A stretch of DNA of 64,000 nucleotides, taken from Methanoregulaceae archaeon PtaB.Bin056 (lineage in GTDB: Archaea; Halobacteriota; Methanomicrobia; Methanomicrobiales; Methanospirillaceae). Shown piece by piece: positions 17,379 to 25,922 of this stretch. Both the position numbers and the translations under genes were made by a program. The number at the start of each line of letters is the position of its first letter. The stretch's first letter is position 1. Where the stretch lies: the NCBI GenBank assembly GCA_002067095.1, contig MVQD01000037.1, positions 17,098 through 81,097 of the forward strand, given 5' to 3'. Below the pieces are notes generated by a model that was given only the letters and a program-made list of their open reading frames with translations, was not told where the DNA came from and searched no databases.

Positions 17379-18455
17379 TCAACCCATATATTGTCGTACC
17401 CTCTTCATATGTGTATCCAGCAGATCCATGGCGGCATCAAGGCTCCTGCCCCACCCATACACGCTGACCACCGCCTGCCCCTCCTCAAAAGAAGTCCCAG
17501 GCCAGGGAATGTCCGCCACTGCAGGAAAGAGAGAGGAGAGATCATGGTTCACCACCATGTCGCGGTCCGCGAAGAGGATCCTGCGTACCGCATAACCTGA
17601 ATGCAAAGGCCGGCGGGAGGGGAGTTCTCCCCTGCACGCCCGGGCATGGAGAGAGAAGAGGTTCTGGCCGGTCGCGGCCTCGACGGTATCAAGGGTGGCC
17701 TGGAAACGCGGGTTCACCTCGATTGCCCAGGGCTTATCTCCGATGACAAAGTCGATGCCGAGGGTGCCCCTGCAGCCAGATACTGCCGCAATCCTCTCGG
17801 CGGTCTCCATCATCGGTTGGACACCGGGATGATCGAGCGGAGTGACCGACCCCGAGAACCCGAAGTAGAGGCCCTCTTCCTCGCGGAGGATCTGGCGGTT
17901 CGCGGCAATCGCCCGTGCTCCGCCAGTCCCATCGGCGACGCAGCAGACAGAGGCGGCGACCCCTGGTACCACCTCCTGCAAAAGGAACGGCTGGTGCGAA
18001 AAGGCATCGAGCCATGATGCCAGTTCCCCGTCGTTGTGGACCACCATATTCCGCCACCCTCCGGATCCTGTCCTTGGCTTTATCATTGCGGGATACCGGC
18101 CCGGCCCGACGATCCCTGGGACAGGGATCGAGAGCGACTCGAAAAATTCCTGCGTGAGGATCTTGTCCATGAACCGGGCGGCCTTCTCAGGAGAGGTCCC
18201 AAGGACGGGAACCCTCGAGGGGAGCATCTCTGCGCCTGACGTGGGGACCAGCCACTCCACCTCATGGCGGCTGCAGATCTCCTGGATCGCACAAGGAATA
18301 TCCGCAAGATCATCAAACCTCACCCTGTCAGCGGTATACCAGGAGAGATCCTGGTCGCAGAAGTGATCCACTGCATAGACCGTGTACCCTGCTGCATGGG
18401 CAGACCGGGCCACGTGCCGGGTGGCAAAACCACAGACGAGCACCGACCCCTTCAT
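17379..18455 (-). CDS. ATP-grasp superfamily protein (predicted carboligase)
   Basis: A 358-residue ATP-grasp enzyme. The N-terminal Rossmann-like part starts [20 protein letters not shown]. The ATP-grasp core has [18 protein letters not shown] (nucleotide-binding loop), LLQEVVPG, and the metal-binding GIDFVIGD with [11 protein letters not shown]. This looks like the archaeal group related to biotin carboxylase (COG2232-type) and would join a carboxylate to an amine or thiol with ATP. The substrate is unknown. The start overlaps the trm56 stop (ATGA), so the two are coupled. Its place between trm56 and tfe does not itself reveal a pathway. Confidence 0.78.
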   Translation of the reverse strand: MKGSVLVCGFATRHVARSAHAAGYTVYAVDHFCDQDLSWYTADRVRFDDLADIPCAIQEICSRHEVEWLVPTSGAEMLPSRVPVLGTSPEKAARFMDKILTQEFFESLSIPVPGIVGPGRYPAMIKPRTGSGGWRNMVVHNDGELASWLDAFSHQPFLLQEVVPGVAASVCCVADGTGGARAIAANRQILREEEGLYFGFSGSVTPLDHPGVQPMMETAERIAAVSGCRGTLGIDFVIGDKPWAIEVNPRFQATLDTVEAATGQNLFSLHARACRGELPSRRPLHSGYAVRRILFADRDMVVNHDLSSLFPAVADIPWPGTSFEEGQAVVSVYGWGRSLDAAMDLLDTHMKRVRQYMG

Positions 18456-18976
18456 TGTTCCTCTGTAACCTTTCCGTCCGGCGAAGGGATGACCCGTATC
18501 CTGGCGCCGGGAAATTCCCTCTCGAGTTCGTTGCCCTGGAACAGGCGATCGAGGAATACCGCGAGGCTCCCGATCTCAGAGTGGGGCTGCCCCGTCACCG
18601 AGATGTTGTAATCGGCCATGCCATAAATCTCTCCCGGGACCTTCTCCGCTCCGACGACTACAAGGATGCGGTCACATCCCCTCAGCGCCTCCTCGCTGCT
18701 CCTGATCCCCTCACCGTACATCGTGAGGTGTACGACGCACCCCCCCTGGGCCTTCCAGTCCCTGATGCACCCCCTCCAGGAGACCTGGTCCTCGACAGTA
18801 AAGTCCCCTCCCCACCTCGATACCACATCGCGGATGCTCTCCACCACCCCCGAGTCCCGTGAGGCAAGGTACATCCCCCGTGCTCCGAGCGCACGTGCGG
18901 TGAGCCCGACATGGGTGGTCACCCTCTGGTCGCGTTCCGGCCGGTGGCCGATCCGCAGCACGAAGACCTCAGTCAT
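18452..18976 (-). CDS. trm56: tRNA (cytidine-56 2'-O)-methyltransferase
   Basis: A 174-residue archaeal aTrm56 of the SPOUT class. It methylates the ribose of C56 in the T loop of tRNA using SAM. It starts [19 protein letters not shown], which is highly typical. The C-terminal SAM-knot region has [20 protein letters not shown] and [20 protein letters not shown]. The ATG at 18976 is preceded by GGAGG and overlaps the end of the upstream wHTH gene by 8 nt. Confidence 0.93.
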   Translation of the reverse strand: MTEVFVLRIGHRPERDQRVTTHVGLTARALGARGMYLASRDSGVVESIRDVVSRWGGDFTVEDQVSWRGCIRDWKAQGGCVVHLTMYGEGIRSSEEALRGCDRILVVVGAEKVPGEIYGMADYNISVTGQPHSEIGSLAVFLDRLFQGNELEREFPGARIRVIPSPDGKVTEEQ

Positions 18977-19307
18977 CCTCCCCCCGACTGCCCGACCTCG
19001 GACGGATGACTCCACCCGTTATCGAAAACGGACAGTTCCTGTCGTAGCGGGCCTGGCAACGAAGCATCATCTCCGGGACAGAGAGGATGCGGACGCCGGA
19101 GGGCGTGCATTCCAGGAGCATGGCGCTCTCAAGCCGCTTCATGGACCGCTGTATATCATCCAGGGAGCACCCCAGGAGCGCGGCAAGTACCCCTGCTTGC
19201 CTTTCCGCGTCCTCCAAGAGCATGTGGTATACCTGCCAGTCCAGCTCTTCTTCCTTCATCTTCTGTCGCGTGCGTAAGGTATGGAGAAAAGAGGAGATAA
19301 TGCTCAT
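18969..19307 (-). CDS. Small winged-helix-like protein leading the trm56-tfe operon
   Basis: A 112-residue protein from the ATG at 19307, preceded by AGGAGA at a good distance; the upstream open frame is not coding-like. Residues about 20-80 ([20 protein letters not shown], then [20 protein letters not shown]) are consistent with a winged-helix fold. The tail carries [12 protein letters not shown], two Cys that might bind metal. Possibly a regulator of this operon; no ligand is known. Confidence 0.6.
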   Translation of the reverse strand: MSIISSFLHTLRTRQKMKEEELDWQVYHMLLEDAERQAGVLAALLGCSLDDIQRSMKRLESAMLLECTPSGVRILSVPEMMLRCQARYDRNCPFSITGGVIRPRSGSRGEDD

Positions 19308-19460
19308 GCATGTATCTCCTGCGCAAGCTGCGGCCAAGGCGTGTCTCTTGGGCTTTGACCAGGCATTCTCCCTGGATTCCCTCCCCTCTTTTATTTGCGG
19401 GCGCAGGGTGCGCGATGATGATTCACCAAGTATAAGGGGACTCCGGCTCCATCCCTGGGT

Positions 19461-19871
19461 ATGGAAGGCCGGGAGAAGATTCCCACCTACAGGGAGCTTG
19501 CAGGGATCGCAGAGCATCTCCTCGAGAGGGCCGACGAGGACGAGGCACTCCTCGCCAGGGAGCTTGATTTGATTGATCCTCCCATCCGCCGGGAGCTGCT
19601 CGTATCCGACTTCCTGAACGCCTACCAGGTCTACTATTACTTTTTCCGCGAGGCCCCGGGCGACCTGGAGCGGGAGAGGCTCATCCTGCAGCCGGCATCA
19701 GCGCTGGTGCAGGGCGTGATGATGGCGGAACTCGAACTCCTCGAGATAATCTTCCGGATAGAGGACGACAGGCCGGTGATTAGTGTCAGTGACGGCGAAC
19801 AGTTCCTCGTGAACTACCGGGGTAAAGACGCGTATAACAGGGCACTTCGTTTTATCGACGATGCACTCTAG
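19461..19871 (+). CDS. Hypothetical alpha-helical protein
   Basis: A 136-residue protein, acidic, predicted mostly helical (MEGREKIPTYRELAGIAEHL to about 90), with no signal or membrane segment. I do not recognise a family. Transcribed divergently from the wHTH-trm56 operon across a 153-nt gap and converging on a response regulator. It could be co-regulated with that operon, but there is no direct evidence. Confidence 0.65.
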   Translation: MEGREKIPTYRELAGIAEHLLERADEDEALLARELDLIDPPIRRELLVSDFLNAYQVYYYFFREAPGDLERERLILQPASALVQGVMMAELELLEIIFRIEDDRPVISVSDGEQFLVNYRGKDAYNRALRFIDDAL

Positions 19872-19936
19872 CCAGCCGGGGAGCAGGCATGGCTGCGCGC
19901 GGGAGGTGTCCCTGTCTCCCCACAGGCTGCGCGCGC

Positions 19937-20539
19937 TTATTCTCCTGAACCCGGGATGCCGATCACCTGCTGGATGATCCGCTTCATCCTGGCAAGCTGG
20001 ATCGCCTCGGGGGTCTCCTCCCTCTCCTTTTGGCTGTCCTGCTCCTGTTCAAGGAGCAAAGAAAATGCCTGCTGCGCCTTGACTATCCGGGACAACCTGC
20101 AGTATTCCTCGAGGAAACTCCGCTCGGTCCCCTTCTCGCAGGCCTCGTGAACGATGCCGGAGAGGCGTTCCTGTTCAAGGAAGGCTGTCCGGATGCTCTC
20201 TTTCAGGCTGCGGAGATCAAAGGGCTTGAGAATGTACCCGTCAATGAGGGGGGCATACTTCTCCGCCTCCTCACTCGTCGGGTGCTTTGCAGTCAGCATG
20301 ATGACCCGGACCTTCTTCATCCCAGGCTGCTCCCGTATCCTTTCGAGGACCGTCCATCCGTCCATGGGCGACATGACGATATCGAGGAGTACAAGCCCGG
20401 GCTTCTCCTTTTCGAGGTAGGCAAGGCATTCTGCACCGCTGTAGGCCGCATGCACGATGTATCCCTCCATCTCCAGCACAGTCTCGAGGAAATCGACGAT
20501 CCTCCTGTTATCGTCGACCACCAGTATGGTCCTGTCCAT
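19937..20539 (-). CDS. Response regulator with helical C-terminal extension
   Basis: A 200-residue protein. The receiver domain spans about 1-120: DRTILVVDDN gives the acidic pair, LVLLDIVM the phosphorylatable Asp, MLTAK the Thr/Ser position and LKPFD the conserved Lys-Pro. The remaining 80 residues are helical and contain EEYCRLSRIVKAQQAFSLLL, similar to the tail of the second regulator at 47012-47680. There is no DNA-binding domain. The ATG at 20539 begins directly at the receiver fold; longer forms would need GTG or TTG. No kinase is adjacent. Confidence 0.82.
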   Translation of the reverse strand: MDRTILVVDDNRRIVDFLETVLEMEGYIVHAAYSGAECLAYLEKEKPGLVLLDIVMSPMDGWTVLERIREQPGMKKVRVIMLTAKHPTSEEAEKYAPLIDGYILKPFDLRSLKESIRTAFLEQERLSGIVHEACEKGTERSFLEEYCRLSRIVKAQQAFSLLLEQEQDSQKEREETPEAIQLARMKRIIQQVIGIPGSGE

Positions 20540-20675
20540 TGCCACTCTTTGCAACCCCTGCGGGTGCGCCCATCGTAACCTCTGAACCGATCTCTCCTGC
20601 AGGGAGTATGGTCCACCACTGCACGCATTCCTGCATGCCTATATCTCAAAGAACATCACGTAGTCTTTTTGATCC

Positions 20676-21386
20676 TCACCAGGGACCGCCCGTCACCAGG
20701 TCACGGTCCACCCTCGCCCTGACCAGGGGGGGCAGAGTGCCAAACGAGGAAGTCCACTCACCCGCCACGACGTAGACACCGTCCACCTCCTCCCAGGGCA
20801 CCTTGTCGATGATGCTGGTGTCATCCGGCGTGATGGTGTTGCAGATCGCGGTCGCCCAGGCATCTGCGAGGGCGGGATCGGATGAGAAGACACAGACCGC
20901 ATCCGCAGTGCCGAGCGAGAGGGAATGCCCGACTGTTGCAGATGAGGTGCATATCCCAAGGATCTCTTCCTGCGCAGGGATCTCGAAGGCAAAACGGTCG
21001 CTGTGCGGCGACCGTCCGGCATGTACACCCACCCGGAGAACTCGGTCCGAGAAAAGAACGATGTCTCCCCCGTTGTCAATCACCCCAAAGGAGGCCCCGG
21101 CAGCGGCCATCGACTCCACGCCGGCCCACGCGATCGCCCCTGCCACGGCGGCCATGGGACCCACGCCTGCAGAGAGCGCAGCGGCAATCATCCTCCTGGC
21201 GACCCTGCTGTCAGACTGCCCTGCGTATGGCTCTAATGTAGCCAGAAAGAACGGATCCTGGGCGATATGGTGCTCGAGTTCGTGCCGTGCCCGCACCAAC
21301 CCTTCCCGGGCAGCATTCACATGGCTCTCGTCGTCTGCGAGGATTGTGGCGATCGTCTCGCGGAAATGGAACCGCCGCCGGATCAT
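20676..21386 (-). CDS. UPF0280 / COG2122 ApbE-like protein
   Basis: A 236-residue protein of the UPF0280 family, related in fold to ApbE flavin transferases. Typical segments are RRMIAAALSAGVGPMAAVAG and the Gly-rich GVIDNGGDIVLFSDR, then ATVGHSLSLGTADAVCV. In Methanosarcina acetivorans the homologue MA1715 is known to aid sulfide assimilation into homocysteine, and here the homocysteine genes lie about 1.5 kb away. The biochemical reaction is not established. Divergent from the 2H-metallophosphatase gene. Confidence 0.82.
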   Translation of the reverse strand: MIRRRFHFRETIATILADDESHVNAAREGLVRARHELEHHIAQDPFFLATLEPYAGQSDSRVARRMIAAALSAGVGPMAAVAGAIAWAGVESMAAAGASFGVIDNGGDIVLFSDRVLRVGVHAGRSPHSDRFAFEIPAQEEILGICTSSATVGHSLSLGTADAVCVFSSDPALADAWATAICNTITPDDTSIIDKVPWEEVDGVYVVAGEWTSSFGTLPPLVRARVDRDLVTGGPW

Positions 21387-21491
21387 AAGTGAGAATTAGT
21401 TCCTCCCAATCTGAAAAAATGGCATGGTCGCTGCTTGTGCGGTACGCACTTATTTATAGGCACCCTCGCAAGCGATCTTCTGGAGAATCCC

Positions 21492-22784
21492 ATGGCGCGC
21501 AAGGGCCGCTCCGGCCACAAAAGGCGTATGACCGGGAACCACCGCCCACCCGTATACCTGGTGACAGCGCAGGTGAACAGCCGTTTCGCAAGGGAGTGTC
21601 TCTTGCGCCTGGCAGTAAAGTTCACGCTATCGCGCAGTGAGCGGCATGACCCCCATATCACCCTCTTTGGACCATTCACGCTGGAGGATGGCTGCGACCC
21701 GGTATTACTCATCAGCCGGGTTCTTCCGCATTCCCGGGAAAGTATCACGTCATGCACCGCGCGGCTCGGCGATCCCCTGCTTCTCAGGGGGAGGAGAGGG
21801 TTTGCGGCGGTTGTCAGGGCCTTCCCCGATGAACACCTCTCCAGGATCTCTGCACGCATCAGGGAACAGCTGCTCCCCCACACCCGTTCCTGCACCTGGA
21901 TCGACCAGCGCCCGGGTCAGCGTATCTTTCACGTGAGCGTTGGATTTGGGTTACGCGAGGCAAGGGCCAGGGAACTCATCAACTTCCTTGAGACGGTCCC
22001 TGCCGGTACGCGAGGCGCAGATGGGATAGGGAGGCTGGAAGGGACAACCATTGTGTCGTTTCGCCTTGCAGTGATCCGGAGGGGAGCGCTCTGGAAGGTC
22101 TTTGACTTCCCCACGGACCGGTGGATCGGCCGCGGGCGGGCGTTCGGAAAAAGCGCAGGAGAGGAGACCCTGGAGGCGTTCAGGAAAAGAGAAGGGTTCG
22201 AGCTCGATCGGCCACGCTTTTGCGAGGGAGATGCCGCATTCGTCATCTCTGACCTGCACCTCGGTCATGAAAATATCATCACCTATACCTCCCGGCCATT
22301 CCCGGACGCTGCCGCAATGGACGATGTGCTCATCCGCAACTGGAACTTCCGGGTAAAACCCACTGATACGGTCTATTTCCTGGGCGATCTCGCCTACGGT
22401 CGGAGTTCACGACATCCCGCAGACTACCTCTCCCTCCTTTCCGGAGTGATCCATTGCGTGGCCGGCAACCACGATACGGGGCTTGCGCACACCAGGGTGA
22501 GAATCGAGGTAACCTGGAAGGGCCAGCGGTTCCTGATGGTGCACGTCCCCGTTGACGCACCACCGGATTATCCGGGGTTTGTAGTCCACGGCCACCTTCA
22601 CAACAACCAGCCGGATGAGTTCCCGTTCCTCAACATGGAGGATCGGAGGGTGAATGTCAGCGCAGAGGTGGTGGGATACGTGCCTCTCTCCCTCGATGAT
22701 CTCGTGGAGATCATCGGGGCATCACCTGAGCGGGCGCGGTTTGCGACGCTTGCCGATGCGCGCAGGGCGCTCTGCCTGACCTGA
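21492..22784 (+). CDS. Fusion: 2H phosphodiesterase-like domain plus calcineurin-like metallophosphatase
   Basis: A 430-residue protein from the ATG at 21492 (GGAG upstream, TATA-like CTTATTTATAGG near 21450). The N-terminal half carries the paired 2H motifs: HITLFGPF (about residue 57) and HVSVGF (about 150). The C-terminal half (about 250-400) is a complete metallophosphatase: SDLHLGHENI, GDLAYG, GNHDTG, HVP, HGHLHN; it looks like COG4186. Both active sites appear intact, so the enzyme may act on two phosphate linkages in turn, for example on an RNA or nucleotide cyclic phosphate. The substrate is inference. A separate ThpR exists at 1558. Confidence 0.8.
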   Translation: MARKGRSGHKRRMTGNHRPPVYLVTAQVNSRFARECLLRLAVKFTLSRSERHDPHITLFGPFTLEDGCDPVLLISRVLPHSRESITSCTARLGDPLLLRGRRGFAAVVRAFPDEHLSRISARIREQLLPHTRSCTWIDQRPGQRIFHVSVGFGLREARARELINFLETVPAGTRGADGIGRLEGTTIVSFRLAVIRRGALWKVFDFPTDRWIGRGRAFGKSAGEETLEAFRKREGFELDRPRFCEGDAAFVISDLHLGHENIITYTSRPFPDAAAMDDVLIRNWNFRVKPTDTVYFLGDLAYGRSSRHPADYLSLLSGVIHCVAGNHDTGLAHTRVRIEVTWKGQRFLMVHVPVDAPPDYPGFVVHGHLHNNQPDEFPFLNMEDRRVNVSAEVVGYVPLSLDDLVEIIGASPERARFATLADARRALCLT

Positions 22785-22819
22785 TCCACTCCACCGCTCA
22801 TGAACCCCCGATGCAAGGA

Positions 22820-22842
22820 GGGGGGAGGCTCGCCATCCCCCC
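22820..22842. terminator. Hairpin between convergent genes
   Basis: GGGGGG at 22820-22825 pairs with CCCCCC at 22837-22842; an inner GG-CC pair closes a CTCG loop. It lies between the stops of the fusion gene and the ferredoxin gene and may separate or stabilise both transcripts. No T-run follows, so termination is only a suggestion. Confidence 0.45.
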
Positions 22843-22850
22843 CGGGAGTC

Positions 22851-23243
22851 TCAACTCTCGATCCTGCGTGAAAGGGCGCGGTGAGGGCAGATCTCGATGC
22901 ACCTTCCGCAGAGCACGCAGCGTTTTGCGTCCACGCGGAGGCGGAACTCTTCATCAAACGAGAAGACCTCCTGCGGGCATATGCTGATGCAGGCACCGCA
23001 GTCCACGCACTCGTTCTCGTCGAGACTGATCTCCTCTTCGAGGATTCGCACCGAGGCGCCGAGGTCTGCCAGCTTGTCCTTGACGATCCGGCAGGACTCA
23101 TCGGGAATATCGATGAGGGCTTCCCCTTCCGATGAATCGATGAGGGCCCGCTCCACGTTCACGAGCACTCCCGTGTCCCGCACCACCTGGGCAATAATGG
23201 GTTTTTTTCCTTCTTTTCTCGAGAAGGTGACCAGGAGTTTCAT
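22851..23243 (-). CDS. NIL-domain ferredoxin of homocysteine synthesis
   Basis: A 130-residue protein. The N-terminal NIL domain (about 1-75: LVTFSRKEGKKPIIAQVVRD) is followed by two 4Fe-4S clusters: CVDCGACISICP and CVLCGRCIEICP. It corresponds to M. acetivorans MA1822, which with the DUF39 protein converts aspartate semialdehyde and sulfide to homocysteine. The ATG at 23243 overlaps the stop of that partner gene (ATGA) and has GGGAGGT upstream. Confidence 0.88.
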   Translation of the reverse strand: MKLLVTFSRKEGKKPIIAQVVRDTGVLVNVERALIDSSEGEALIDIPDESCRIVKDKLADLGASVRILEEEISLDENECVDCGACISICPQEVFSFDEEFRLRVDAKRCVLCGRCIEICPHRALSRRIES

Positions 23244-24748
23244 TTCAGCCACCTCCCGCCAAAGAGCTTTCCGAGGTCCATCGCAGTGAGCATCCCCACT
23301 ACGCGGTACTCTTTGTCGACCACCGGGAGGGCGCTGATGTTGTGTTTCTCAAGTTTCCTGACCGCGATATCCACCGGTTCGTCCGCGGTGGTGGTGATCA
23401 CTTTGCGGCGCATGATGTCCCTGACATGGGATATCTTCTCGGGGTTCACGACGGCTTTGGATACATCGTACGTCGTGACGATCCCTACGAGGACCCCCTC
23501 GCCGTTTATCACCGGGAGGTGGTTGGTCTCACCTTTCAGGAGTTTTTTTGCGGCATCCCTTATTGGCTCTTCCTCGGAGATAGTGATCAGCCTGCGATCC
23601 ATGATCTCAATCACCCTCGGGCCCTGCGCGGTCTCCCTCATCGGTCCCGCTCTCCTGGCCGGATCGATCCTCCGCGTCGGCAGGCAGACCGTCATTTTTC
23701 CGGACTCAATCCACTTTTTCAGGTCTGATGCAACCCTTCTCGCCCTGCGGAAGCTCGAGAGCGATGAAGTACGCACCTCCTCGCCATTTATCTCCAGGCG
23801 GCCTTCCCTGAGCATTGCATAGTTCACTTTCCCAAGGGAGGGTCGGTCCCGCGAAGGAACCCCGTAATCGATGATATCCATCCATATATCCTCGTCCCTC
23901 ACGGCAGTGCTTCTCACTGTCTCAATATCGAGTACGGGAATGGGGATCCCGAGCCCCACGTACAGCGTTACCCCGTATCCCGTCATCGTCGCGGCCCTGA
24001 TATACTCCGTGTTCATCTCCTTCATGTTGCCGGTGACCATCAGGGTCCCAAACCCTGCGGCAGGTGAGGCCTGGGTACCTTCGCCAATAACCATCCCCGG
24101 AGCCCCGCCGAGGAGACACGGCACCCCTGACCCGATGACCCTGAAATGGGGGTCGTTCGAGATGGGATTGAGGAGGCCTGCCCCCGAGTAGGTGACGTTG
24201 CCGCACCCGGGGAGGAGCATTCCCATGTAGGTATGAAGAACCCGGTCGGTTGAGTTGCTGGCTGCGTTGTAACGCTGGTACCCGTTCCGGGGGTTGCACA
24301 TGATTGCCTGGTTGAGGTTGTCGATGAGGAGATCGGTGGTGATCGTCCGCCGGGGATAGCAGTCAGTGCCGTGGGAGATTGCCCTGAGTTCCACGGCTTT
24401 TCCGGCGATGAAGTCCTCGATCACATGGGCGCCACCGTAATTCTCCTCCCGCGTGGTGGACTGCTGTGTGGCGCCCAGGTATGCATCGACTGCGGCAAGC
24501 CCCGCGTATGCCTCAACATCGTTCAGCCAGACACGCTCCATCCGTATCGGGGGATCCGCATGCCCGAAGTTGAAAAAGCTCCCTGACGAGCACATGGCGC
24601 CGAATGTTCCGGTTGTCACCACGTCGACCTCTGCAAGTGCGCCTTCCTCGCCGAGCTCGGCAACGAGGGCGGGCATCTCTTCTGCGGTGACCACCCTTGC
24701 ATTGCCTTCGCGGATCCGCTCGTTGACCTGATGGATGGTCTTCTTCAT
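23240..24748 (-). CDS. L-aspartate semialdehyde sulfurtransferase (DUF39/COG1900) with CBS pair
   Basis: A 502-residue protein homologous to M. acetivorans MA1821, which makes homocysteine from aspartate semialdehyde and sulfide in methanogens lacking the O-acyl route. The DUF39 part covers about 1-350 (GTFGAMCSSGSFFNFGH, then CNPRNGYQRYNAASNS). Two CBS domains follow (about 380-435 and 445-502: VIEIMDRRLITISEEEPIRD, then ISHVRDIMRRKVITT), suggesting adenosyl-ligand regulation. An AT-rich palindrome sits just upstream of the start (24754-24773). Confidence 0.9.
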   Translation of the reverse strand: MKKTIHQVNERIREGNARVVTAEEMPALVAELGEEGALAEVDVVTTGTFGAMCSSGSFFNFGHADPPIRMERVWLNDVEAYAGLAAVDAYLGATQQSTTREENYGGAHVIEDFIAGKAVELRAISHGTDCYPRRTITTDLLIDNLNQAIMCNPRNGYQRYNAASNSTDRVLHTYMGMLLPGCGNVTYSGAGLLNPISNDPHFRVIGSGVPCLLGGAPGMVIGEGTQASPAAGFGTLMVTGNMKEMNTEYIRAATMTGYGVTLYVGLGIPIPVLDIETVRSTAVRDEDIWMDIIDYGVPSRDRPSLGKVNYAMLREGRLEINGEEVRTSSLSSFRRARRVASDLKKWIESGKMTVCLPTRRIDPARRAGPMRETAQGPRVIEIMDRRLITISEEEPIRDAAKKLLKGETNHLPVINGEGVLVGIVTTYDVSKAVVNPEKISHVRDIMRRKVITTTADEPVDIAVRKLEKHNISALPVVDKEYRVVGMLTAMDLGKLFGGRWLK

Positions 24749-24753
24749 GCGGT

Positions 24754-24773
24754 AATATTCTATAAAGAATATT
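24754..24773. promoter_or_regulatory. Palindrome AATATTC-N6-GAATATT at the homocysteine gene start
   Basis: AATATTCTATAAAGAATATT is a perfect 7-bp inverted repeat with a 6-nt spacer, 6 nt before the ATG at 24748. The TATA-like TTTAAATA (24771-24778 on the plus strand as TATTTAAA) overlaps its distal edge. The position between TATA and start is where a repressor would act. The regulator is unknown. Confidence 0.5.
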
Positions 24774-24838
24774 TAAAGATGTTTCGTATTACCCACAGTA
24801 ATATATCATTAATAAGCCCGCGCACCGATATACCTGTC

Positions 24839-25567
24839 ATGGAGATCGGGGAGTTCATCCGCATCATGGAGTCTCTGGCACCGCCTGAACTTGCGGAAGA
24901 ATGGGATTCAGAGAAGATCGGCCTGATCGTGGAGGGAAGACAGGAACTTGAACAGATCTGCTGTGCACTCGACGCGACCCCGGAGACTGTCGGCCGGGCA
25001 GTCTCAGCGCGAGCCGATATGCTCGTGGTGCATCACACGCCCCTGTGGACTCCTGTCACTGCGTTTCGCGGGCCCCTTGCTTCACTGCTGCGGGAGGCTG
25101 TCGGCTCCGGGATGAACATCTACGTGCTGCATACAAACTACGACCATGCTCCAGGAGGTGTAAACGACGTTCTTGCAGACCTCCTCGGGTTGGAGAATAC
25201 GCTCCCCCTCTCGCTTGGTATTGTCGGGGAATGCGGGATAGGGATCCAGGAGATCGCCGACAGGCTGAACAGCCCGCTGCGGGCATGGAACGACCCACAC
25301 CTGCCGGGGACGCTCGCAGTCGTAGGAGGATCAGGATTTTCACCCGAACTTATACGCGAAGCGGCGGATGCGGGGGCAGGATCCTTCCTCTCCGCAGAGT
25401 TGCGGCACTCGGTCGCCCGCAGCTCCCCCATTCCCCTCCTGGAAGCGACCCACTATGCCCTGGAAGCCCCTGCCATGAGAGCGCTGGCGGAGAGAATGGG
25501 CTGGACCTATATCGAGGATATTCCGAATCTGCTGACATGGACCCCGAAGAGTTCTGGAAGTTGTTGA
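24839..25567 (+). CDS. Nif3-like dinuclear metal centre protein
   Basis: A 242-residue Nif3/YbgI-family protein, start MEIGEFIRIMESLAPPELAE. The metal-binding signature is MLVVHHTPLW (His pair), and a second set is near the C-terminus (ATHYALEAPAMRALAERMGW). The longer open frame upstream contains no family residues, so the ATG at 24839 is preferred, with a TATA-like TAATATAT near 24799. The function of the family is not settled; GTP cyclohydrolase-like activity has been suggested. Its end overlaps the SWIM gene. Confidence 0.88.
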   Translation: MEIGEFIRIMESLAPPELAEEWDSEKIGLIVEGRQELEQICCALDATPETVGRAVSARADMLVVHHTPLWTPVTAFRGPLASLLREAVGSGMNIYVLHTNYDHAPGGVNDVLADLLGLENTLPLSLGIVGECGIGIQEIADRLNSPLRAWNDPHLPGTLAVVGGSGFSPELIREAADAGAGSFLSAELRHSVARSSPIPLLEATHYALEAPAMRALAERMGWTYIEDIPNLLTWTPKSSGSC

Positions 25568-25860
25568 CGGGGGAAAAGTGCCTCACGCCCTGGCTCCTCG
25601 ACGAGTTCATCTGCATGTATGGTGACCGTGCCCAGAAAGCCCTGGACGCGTACAGGAACGGGAAGGTCAGGAGATACCGGGATTTCGTCGTCGTCGCAGG
25701 CAGTTCACAGGAGTATATCGTCGAGGAAGACTTCTGCACCTGCCATGACTTTCTGTTCCGGGGGAAGTGCTGCTGGCACCTCCTTGCGGCACGCCTCGCG
25801 GCAGCATGCGGGGGATACGACGCACGCGACGAGTGGTACCAGGACAGCTGGGACCTCTGA
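25537..25860 (+). CDS. SWIM-type zinc finger protein
   Basis: A 107-residue protein starting MDPEEFWKLLTGEKCLTPWL. The Cys/His set CTCHDFLFRGKCCWH fits the SWIM pattern CxC...CxH. The N-terminal part is helical. It overlaps the end of the Nif3 gene by 31 nt in another frame, which suggests translational coupling. SWIM proteins in archaea and bacteria are often linked to nucleic-acid binding; the actual role here is unknown. Confidence 0.8.
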   Translation: MDPEEFWKLLTGEKCLTPWLLDEFICMYGDRAQKALDAYRNGKVRRYRDFVVVAGSSQEYIVEEDFCTCHDFLFRGKCCWHLLAARLAAACGGYDARDEWYQDSWDL

Positions 25861-25922
25861 AGGAGTGGAATCCAACAGTTTTTATCGTGAAAAACCGAAT
25901 AAATGGAGAAGAAGAGGGTTTT

